Shown here: positions 57,189 to 64,000 of the stretch, one piece after another
Numbering within the stretch: the stretch's first letter is position 1
Layout: each line of letters begins with the position of its first letter
NCBI RefSeq assembly: GCF_947179165.1
Contig: NC_077242.1
Coordinates: 28,147,097-28,211,096 of the forward strand
From: Solanum dulcamara
Taxonomy: Eukaryota; Streptophyta; Magnoliopsida; Solanales; Solanaceae
DNA: 64,000 bases
Reading direction: 5' to 3'
The notes under the pieces: model-generated
The model's database searches: none
The model's input: only the letters and a program-made list of their open reading frames with translations
What the model was told of the DNA's origin: nothing
Program-made: the position numbers and the translations under genes

Positions 57189-58953
57189 TGTCATGCCTCG
57201 AGCCTACACCCTGAACGTGGCCAGCACTCAAAAATCATCGTTGGTCCCAAGTGAACCACTTGTCCTGAATAACTCACGTAGCGGAAGACTTTAGCTCATA
57301 AATAACTCAGATGGTCATAATGAGACATGCAATTTAATACTCTTTAGCATAATTCATGAAACTCAAATATAAAAGATGTATGAAACTTAAATCAATATTT
57401 CAAAACATACTCATAGAAATAATTTTAACACTATCAACTAGTCTATGAAGCCTTTAGAATATTGGCTCTGAAATAGGTAGCGAGATAGGCCCATGGCTAC
57501 CTTAAACTAATAATTAAATAACTAAAAAATAAAGACTCAAGAGTGACTCTTAATGCAAAGAGGTCTTAATGAAAGTTGGGTAGAAACTGATCTTAAATGG
57601 TGCACTGGTTGAGGATCTCTATCACCTGTATGTGCATCATAAAATGATGCAGGTCAAATAATGTCAATACATAGAATGTACGATTATGTAAAATAGCAAA
57701 AGAAAACTTATGCAGGATACTCAACTCAAGGGCTCAACTCTAAAAATAGCTCAACTCAAATAAATGTGACATAAATAAGAGAAACACTTTAAAATATAGT
57801 AATGCAAATCAATGTATAAAATATAATAGTTTTACTTCTTGGTGAGTTTCTATAACTTACAATCATCACTTATGAGCTACATGATGTTACAATAAATTAT
57901 TTTCATTTCCACAGCCATCCAATACCTTGCGAGGGTAAGGTACACAAACTCATCTCTAGATCTAATAAAAATCCTCTTTTGGGACATTGAGGAGTCGCTC
58001 AAATAAACGGTATGATCCTATTCTACGCTAGCTACGTAGTTTATTGGGTTAAAGTTTTTCTATATTCTTACCAAAATCGATGCTTAGTACTACTCTCACA
58101 ATATAATTTATTATGTTCATAACTCAAATGAGGGTATTTACTCAATTAGCTCAATTAGTCGCTTTTTGACTTAGCTCAAAACTCAGCTCTTCTCAACTCA
58201 TCGCTTCTCTTTAAAATTAATATAAACTCACATTAATGAATGCATTTAAAAGAAATATTTGACTTCTCATCTCAATCTCAAAATAAGTGTTTAAAAATAT
58301 TCACATCATTTATACTCAATAATTCTCATGCGCAAATTAGTGATTAAGAGACTTCTGAACTTATGCTCAAAATGATACATAAAAGATCAAACTCAACTCA
58401 ATGTCAAAATGATAAATGAAAGGCTTCTCAAATTCAACTCATACTCAAGCTATTTTTCAATTAAATAATGAAAATAATTCCTTATTGTTTAACTCAAATA
58501 ATGCATAAAATAATAAATATAAAATTCAAACAGGATTTATGTGAATGCAGCCATGAATCCCAAATATCAAAACTCAACTCAATAAACTCATCAAGATATA
58601 TTTAAATATACCCAAGAACACAATGGAATTTAAATATAACAAATTGAGAAAAAAAACTTGAACTCCCCTCATTAAAACAAAAGTTGGGCAAAAATAAGCC
58701 TCCAGGTCCGCGTTGCAGACTTGGTCCCCAGATCTAATTTTCCAAAATTTTTCTTTGGTACAAAGCGGAGACATTGCAAACTCTACCGTCTTAAAAATTT
58801 TTCAGATCAAAATTACCCTCCCAGGTCCGCACCCCTGTTTGATTTTTCGCAAATTTTTTACTCTGGACGGGGATCGATTCCCCAGATTCATTTTTCTAGA
58901 TTTTTTTCTAAGTTCTCGGAACAATCTAAGTTCAAATAGTATGAAGTATTATA
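57189..58953 (-). repeat. Element G 5' LTR
   Basis: Begins (left edge) TGTCATGCCTCGAGCC and ends at about 58953 ('gtattata', the decayed complement of TGTAACA...). 1765 bp. Homology to 50735-52161 over the last ~1.25 kb. Confidence 0.85.
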
Positions 58954-59162
58954 GTAATAGTTCCTCCTATATATTCCTTTAGATTCATGAATTTTAACTT
59001 GTTCATGAAATTAGTTTAAAACTTCATGTTTTAGCTCAAAGTCAGTCACTCCTTCTGTTTTATGTGTTTTTTTGCATTCATGTTGGGTTGTAAATCTTTC
59101 CCTACTCTTTTCAAACCTATCTAAACCTCATTCGAGGATTAATTTTCTCAAGGGGGATATGT
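58954..59162 (+). other. 3' end of another plus-strand gypsy interior (element I)
   Basis: Non-coding stretch ending 'cctcattcgaggatt', then the purine tract AAGGGGGATAT (to 59160) just before an LTR start at 59163. Upstream body absent, replaced by element G. Confidence 0.7.
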
Positions 59163-59770
59163 TGTAATACCTCAAAAGTAACTATCTTAGATGAATTAGG
59201 AAAGTGCTTAAAAACTACTTAAAGTATGTAATTTTTGGTTTCTTCAAGGCCTTTATAGGTCATACAATGAACTACAACTCATGGAATGCATCTATAGACA
59301 AGACTTCCGAGAATCAAAAAATCAGCCTTGTACTTTATAACCCAAGTTTACAGCTCGTAAAATATTTTACTGGTCGTATACACCAGTCATAAATGGAACT
59401 TTAGAAAGATGAATTTTTTTACCCTGTACAGTATAAAATGATTTATGAGTCGAAAATCCCTTATTTATGGATCGTAGACTGATCAAAGGACCATAGATTG
59501 GTCTTACAGATAAGATCTTCAATATCTCAGCATTTTAGTACCTTAATTCTACGGACATACAGTACGGGTCGTAGTGTGGTTTAGGGTACATAATTAAGTC
59601 TCATGCATTAAACTTTTGAAAGTCACAATCTTAATATGTTTTTCTACCAAAAACCTTCCACGGTTTGTAAAACAAACTATGGCCTATAGATGAGGTACGT
59701 AGATGACCTCCAATAGTTTATAATCAGAAAGAATTTTATCTTTCATGCTCTTTCAATTTCTACACTATGT
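59163..59770 (+). repeat. Element I 3' LTR, first ~600 bp
   Basis: Begins TGTAATACCTCAAAAGTAAC. Contains 'gtacgggtcgtag'-type palindromic motifs, as in the element C family. Interrupted at about 59771 by element D. Confidence 0.65.
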
Positions 59771-60142
59771 TGGTTACAACCCGTACTTTGGTACCTTGGA
59801 ACGCTTCTTAAGTTTCTGGAAAGGCTCTTAAGTTTCTTCGGAGTCATCATGTGAGTTGGATAATCTATAACTCTATCAAATAATCCTAAGGAAAGAAGAA
59901 AGAGATACTCCATAAGAGAGAAGATTGGAAATAGAGTTATAAGAATCCGAAAGAAGTTGGAGGTTATGTAGTGAGTCGTAGGACTCGACTTACTTGTGAA
60001 AGCTATTATTTGGGACATTTTACATACTAAGCTACTTGAGTATATGTCGAGCTTAATTATAAAGGAATACATAGGCTCTTGAAGTGATATGAGATTACGA
60101 GCTCACGAAAGATAAATAAGAAAACGACGCACCTACTCAAAG

Positions 60143-60217
60143 CAAGTAGGTGATGCACCTACTTGGACAAGTAGGTGATGCACCTACTTAGGGTCAAGTA
60201 GGTGACACACCTACTTG
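60143..60217. repeat. Three tandem CAAGTAGGTG hairpins
   Basis: Arms CAAGTAGGTG and CACCTACTTG with 3-base loops at 60143-60165, 60168-60190 (one mismatch) and 60195-60217. Same motif as 17593-17642 in element A. Confidence 0.9.
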
Positions 60218-61379
60218 AGGTAGACCTCACTTCCACATGGAAGCATATGGGAGACTGCATGGCGTGAGGTAGCACCCTAGGGGGGCTTCCACGTATCACT
60301 CCTAGGGGGATGCCATATGTCACCTCCTAAGAAAGGGTATATATGTGTGTTAGGATGATTAATCTCTCATTTCAGCATCTATTCCTTAGCCAAATTTTGA
60401 GAGAAAACTAGAGGTGATATAGTGGTGTTTAAAAATGTAAAATCTCATTTTGGGGCAGCAAGGAGGAGATATAAAGAGTCCGTTAATTTTCATCATGTTA
60501 AGAGAACTTCTGAGACAAGTTTTAGAACGTTTTAGCAAGGTATGGCTTGGTTCTCTCCTCCCATATTTTGGTAAGGGTTTGTAAATTATATGAAGGTTTT
60601 AATAATCTAAATTTATGATTTGTAGAAGCACAAAATTGATAGCAAACAGCCACAACATTTCAGCCGCAATTAAGGAACTTCCGAGGTGAGTTTTGGCAAG
60701 CTTTGGCCAATTTCGGGTAAGGTAAGACCTTTTCCTTCAATTTGGGGTTTATTGTGTTTTTATGAAGTGTGTTACATGTTGTGTAAGTGGCTGGAAATAT
60801 GAAAATCCCATAAATATGCTTGACGTTCGAAATAAACTAAATTGGAGTCGCTATAGTTAAATTATAGTCGAAGCAAGGTGTTGTGCTTGTGGTGTGCTGC
60901 TGCAGGTGTGTGGTGGTGTGTTACAGGGACTAAAAGTATTCTAAAAGATGTGTGGGGGCTTCTGGTTGCAGCCACACGACCCCTCATTTCGTATAATTAA
61001 AGGTTTTGCAAAATAAGGACTAGAAACACTATTTTGGTATCGTAATTTTCAGCAAGAGGTTTGGAGCTTATGTTGTGTAATGTTGCCATATTTTAGTTGT
61101 ATATAGGATCAAGTTTGTTTTTGTTGGTTGTCTTTAGTTATTAGGGATCTAATTGGAAATTCGTATAGGGCATGTTATAGGGGAGGTGCTGCCAGATTTC
61201 CGTTAACTCCTTAACTAACTAAGGAACTAGTCGAGAAGGCGAGCGAGGAGATGAGTTCTATGAATACTCGTCTATAACTTAAGATGATCGAAAGTCGAGG
61301 GTTTTTGATTCTCATATTTATTTCATGTTAAATAGGTTTAAGAGACAACGAGGCGAACGTGTTAAGAGTAATCTGTAAG

Positions 61380-61550
61380 AGGTATGTAAAGCTAACGTTT
61401 CCTTCTTTTGGCATGTTTTTGGCACAAGTATGTAAGGCTTAGACTTTCTTTTGGCATGTCTTCGGCATAAGTGTATTAAGCTTATTCTATCTCTTGGCAT
61501 GTTTTGGGCACAAATATGTAAAGCTAATCTTCCTTGTTGACATGATTTTT
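61380..61550 (+). repeat. 43-bp tandem array, about four units (element D LTR)
   Basis: 'ggcatg' recurs at 61410, 61453 and 61496, and 'gacatg' at 61539, each 43 bp apart. Units contain 'ggcacaagtatgtaaagct', the same word found in element 1's LTR (about 11525) and in the RT filler (7347). Confidence 0.88.
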
Positions 61551-61968
61551 ATGAAGTAAGTATATGACTTTTATATGATTCCAAGGAAGTTCCTATTCAT
61601 AGAGCCGCTAGGATGGCCAACTTCTTGATTTTCCAAAAGATATTTTATATGCCTTCATATGTGTATATGATTCCCAAAAGTTCTATTTTGATATAACCCA
61701 TAGTAACTTTCAAAAGGTACTTGATATGACTCTTGTCTTAATTTTGAATGATAGCTCATTTTGATTATTCCATCGAGTCTCAAGTATGATTTAAATTGCA
61801 TATAGTTTCTTACTACTCCACTCGTGGATACCTCAATGCTTCTTTCATCAATCCTGGGCCAGGATTTGTTATCATGCGTACTTCTCTACATTATTCGCCA
61901 TGCCTCGACAGTAGGGGGCAGGTACGACCTGTACATGGGATTTAAGGAGTTATGATGTGCCATGTATA

Positions 61969-62014
61969 CATATGATATGATATAATATGATATGACCATA
62001 TGATATAATATGAT
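61969..62014. repeat. ATATGATATGATATA-type simple repeat
   Basis: Degenerate repeats of 'atatgat/ataatatgat' within the element D LTR. Confidence 0.8.
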
Positions 62015-63070
62015 CTGTTATGGAGATATTCCCTACTCTGGAGTTATGATGTGCTGTGGCGCCGGTGATGGGGTAGTGACCACAATTTGTTCATCGAGTC
62101 CCATAATGGGGCCGAATATGGCATATATTTTTCTGCATACTTTATCTGCGGTTATGATAAGCATTTTGATATTTCTGGATACTTTACTCATTTTTGCACA
62201 TTCTTCTCTAGTAATGACTTTACTTATTACAGTCCATGCTTTACATACTCGGTAAATTTTCTGTACTAACCCCCTTTCTTTGGGGGGGCTGCGATATATG
62301 CCTGCAGGTATAGATGCTCAGTTTGCTGATCCGCTCACCAAGGACATCCACCCTGTTGGTTGGTAGTGCTCCTTTGTTAGGAGCCCTATTTTGGCATTAA
62401 CTTTTCTGTTGTATATTTATACGTAATGGTTAAGGGTACGACGGGGCCCTATCCCATCATATAATTATGCTATCATTTTGTAGAGGTATGTAGACTTATG
62501 TTATGGGGTTCTGTATATGAATTTTGGGCTTGTATTCAGTGACGGCCTAAACAGCCTTCATGTGCTACATCTATTTTTGTGCACTCTCTAGCGATCTATT
62601 TTCGATTTCTACTTTTGTTTATTCTACTAACACGCTAAATGGGGCTAAGGGTATATATGGGTGCCTAATTTGGACACCAGTCACAGCCTATGAAGTTGGG
62701 TCGTGATAGAAATGGTACCAGAGTTGTTCGTTCTTGGAGTGTCTACAGACCGTGTCTAGTAGAGTTTTGTTTATCGATGTGTTGTGCACCACATCTATAA
62801 ACAGGAGGCTATAGGACATTTAGGATGTCACCTTTCTTTCATATCTAAGATCATGCAATAGAGTCGATTCATAGGGAATGAAATTCCTCATACTAACCTA
62901 TGGTTTCAACAGAAGGAAATCATCGATAGAAGAAGGTGACTGACAATATTGAAAGTTACAAAGCACGCAGGTAAGCAAAGGCACGAAAGATATATGTCAG
63001 GTAAGGTATTGAAGTACGATTGACATGTAAAGTTAAAAAAGAAAGGAAAAGCTGTATATGGTTCTTTTTA

Positions 63071-63149
63071 TTCTTGCTCGAGCTGGATGATTAAAAATTA
63101 TCATGTCCAGTTCCCTAGGGGGATGGATCTATAAGAATTCACCTATCCC
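63071..63149 (+). pseudogene. petD: petD intron 3' end (plastid origin)
   Basis: The stem 'gagctggatgat..atcatgtccagttc' is a group II intron domain V-like hairpin. The following 'ggatggatctataagaattc' and 'acctatccc' match my memory of the petD intron end just before exon 2. The exon itself is absent: the sequence switches to rpoA at 63150. petD encodes subunit IV of cytochrome b6f in the plastid. Confidence 0.6.
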
Positions 63150-63240
63150 GGAAGTTATCCTATAGATGCTGTATTCATGCCTGTTCGAAAGCGAATCATA
63201 GTATTCATTCTTATGGGAATGGGAATGAAAAACAAGAGAT
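63150..63240 (+). pseudogene. rpoA: rpoA fragment (plastid origin)
   Basis: Encodes '[13 protein letters not shown]', then after a 1-base deletion near 63191 '[16 protein letters not shown]' in another frame. This is an interior piece of the plastid RNA polymerase alpha subunit. It lacks start and end and is frameshifted. Confidence 0.88.
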
Positions 63241-63344
63241 CGTAAACTAGGGCCACTTTTGATTCTGCAATATTTTCTTTATTAATCACTCCAGATTCTT
63301 TCATTTCCATGTAAAGATCATTTCCTTCCCGAGTACGTTCACCT
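63241..63344 (-). pseudogene. atpB: atpB fragment (plastid origin)
   Basis: Minus strand encodes '[18 protein letters not shown]', then '[16 protein letters not shown]', an interior piece of the plastid ATP synthase beta subunit. Open throughout its ~34 codons; homology stops at both sides. Confidence 0.9.
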
Positions 63345-63557
63345 GTTATAATTATTATTAATAATATTAATAATTAAAATTGAGAAGGATTTTTTGATTG
63401 AAAAAATCCAAAGAAGACCTTGCTGGCTATTCCTTATTCTTGATAGCACAGGAAAGAGAGATTCCGGAATCTCTTGACTTCACCGCTACGCACCTTTCAA
63501 ACAGATTTTTCTTACTCCAAGAGCGAAAAGGTGGACGAAGCGGAAGCGAGAATGTCG
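63345..63557. other. Unassigned linker within the plastid patchwork
   Basis: Begins with an AT-rich 'attattattaataatatt' patch; the rest is of higher complexity and could be further organelle sequence. I cannot assign it. The ORFs over it are not convincing genes. Confidence 0.5.
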
Positions 63558-63610
63558 AGAGTATTAGAACGGAAAGATCCATTAGATAATGAACTATTGG
63601 TTCTAAGCCA
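63558..63610 (-). pseudogene. ycf2: ycf2 fragment (plastid origin)
   Basis: Minus strand encodes 'WLRTNSSLSNGSFRSNTL', which I recognise as a segment near the C-terminus of plastid Ycf2. Both edges switch to other sequence. Confidence 0.75.
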
Positions 63611-64000
63611 TAAAATCCAACAGGTTTATCGCTCCCAGGGTACATTCGATCTAATAAGTACCTTGTATTAGAATTGAGAAATTCTATGGCTCGGATCTTT
63701 AGTATTCTCGATTGCCGGGCATATTAACAAAGTTGTGTTTGGGCGGGTTGGAGTCGATCCACTAAAGTTTTGAGCAGCGGTGTAGGATCAGATCCCAAAG
63801 ATAGTAAGTATTTTCTTTCTTATGAACGAAAGTCTTTTTCAAAGATTCTATATAAATTTATCTATCTCTCCGAAAGACTATTTTTATTTTATTCCTCCGA
63901 ATAGAACATGGCTATAGGGGTGGATACCCCCACTATCGGTAGAAAGATCTCAGGTGCGAATCCACCGGTCTGGATTTTCCGTTATTTAAATCGTCTGTCT
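63611..64000. other. Unassigned, probably organelle-derived
   Basis: Higher-complexity sequence than the flanking repeats, with no LTR features. Phrases such as 'caggtgcgaatccaccggtctgg' look organelle-like but I cannot name the source. The right end runs off the window. Confidence 0.4.

Larger units (their letters stand above)
50735..58953 (-). mobile_element. Element G: minus-strand Ty3/gypsy chromovirus (Tekay/Del-like), defective
   Basis: LTRs at 57189-58953 (5' in element sense) and about 50735-52161 (3', outer end lost). A perfect 12-base initiator tRNA-Met PBS (complement of 57173-57184) sits 4 nt inside the 5' LTR, and a purine tract (complement of 52162-52178) abuts the 3' LTR. Between them, in minus order, are gag, protease, RT, RNase H, integrase and a chromodomain-type tail. 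All domains have stops or frameshifts. The 3' LTR is joined to unrelated LTR sequence, so no target duplication can be tested. Confidence 0.88.
59771..62708 (+). repeat. Element D 5' LTR
   Basis: 2938 bp, starting TGGTTACAACCCGTAC and ending GGGTCGTGATA (final C to T). Includes three AAGTAGGTG hairpins (60143-60217), a 43-bp tandem array (61380-61550) and a 'gatatgatataatatgat' simple-sequence patch (61969-62014). Confidence 0.82.
59771..63053 (+). mobile_element. Element D: LARD, LTR plus start of interior
   Basis: An LTR (59771-62708) is followed by a near-perfect tRNA-Met PBS (TGGTACCAGAG, 62713-62723). The interior (62724-63053) matches those of elements A and B: 'gtgtctacagaccgtgtctagtagag', 'caccacatctataaacaggaggc', 'catgtaaagttaaaaaagaaaggaaaag'. 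At about 63053 LARD homology stops and plastid-derived sequence begins. Confidence 0.82.
63054..64000. other. Plastid-derived patchwork (NUPT-like)
   Basis: Short pieces of at least three, probably four, plastid genes lie side by side in mixed orientations, with sharp joins and unassigned linkers: petD intron end, rpoA, atpB (reversed), then ycf2 (reversed). These genes are not in this arrangement in plastid genomes. Nuclear inserts of shuffled organelle DNA are known in plants. A mitochondrial contribution to the unassigned parts (63345-63557, 63611-64000) is possible. Confidence 0.8.

Noticed and set aside
63071..63344. Functional plastid genes or a plastid contig end
   Set aside because: Each piece is at most ~105 bp, orientations are mixed, rpoA has a frameshift, and the left flank is a nuclear LARD.
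63398..63671. Overlapping ORFs on both strands at the right end
   Set aside because: They cross the joins of the plastid patchwork. The recognisable ycf2 reading is a different frame over a short piece only.

Overview
This window is a plant nuclear, transposon-dominated stretch. I found no intact host gene. Nearly all recognisable coding sequence is decayed Ty3/gypsy polyprotein (gag, protease, reverse transcriptase (RT), RNase H, integrase) broken by stops and frameshifts. The style of the LTRs, the initiator-tRNA-Met primer-binding sites, the chromodomain-type integrase tails and plastid-derived DNA point to a eudicot. Solanaceae is the best guess, but it rests on remembered repeat style, not on a search.

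Layout, left to right. 1-1280: minus-strand LTR remnant. 1281-1850: unassigned. 1855-2320: about three copies of a ~157-160 bp satellite-like unit. 2437-13232: an almost complete Tekay/Del-like chromovirus (element 1) with a perfect 5-bp target duplication (CCCAA), a 1.07-kb deletion in its 5' LTR, and a piece of its own kind of LTR inserted over the RT active site. 13470-13841: a CACTA-like transposon end. 14767-23718 (element A) and 24145-31969 (element B): two minus-strand, non-coding large retrotransposon derivatives (LARDs). Their LTR ends and polypurine tracts (PPTs) resemble those of element 1. Element A carries a 5S-rRNA-like sequence in its interior.

33136-35540: 5'-truncated gypsy pol (element C), ending in a 3' LTR fragment. 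36173-47058: a nested block. Two LTRs of one family lie head to head; the plus-strand one is interrupted by a solo LTR (37539-39732) and by a deleted gypsy element (E, 40206-45464), each with a near-matching 5-bp target duplication. 47059-50734: LTR and gag/protease remnants in minus orientation. 50735-58953: minus-strand chromovirus (element G) with recognisable PBS, PPT and all domains. 58954-59770: 3' end of another plus-strand element. 59771-63053: LTR and start of a third LARD (element D). 63054-64000: a patchwork of short plastid gene pieces (petD intron end, rpoA, atpB, ycf2) in mixed orientations, plus unassigned sequence.

The elements fit an autonomous/non-autonomous arrangement in which element 1-type chromoviruses probably mobilised the LARDs. 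All are decayed, often by changes expected from deamination of methylated cytosine. The two most unusual observations are the 5S-like sequence with near-intact Pol III control boxes inside a LARD, and the replacement of an RT catalytic box by LTR filler flanked by an 18-bp direct repeat.
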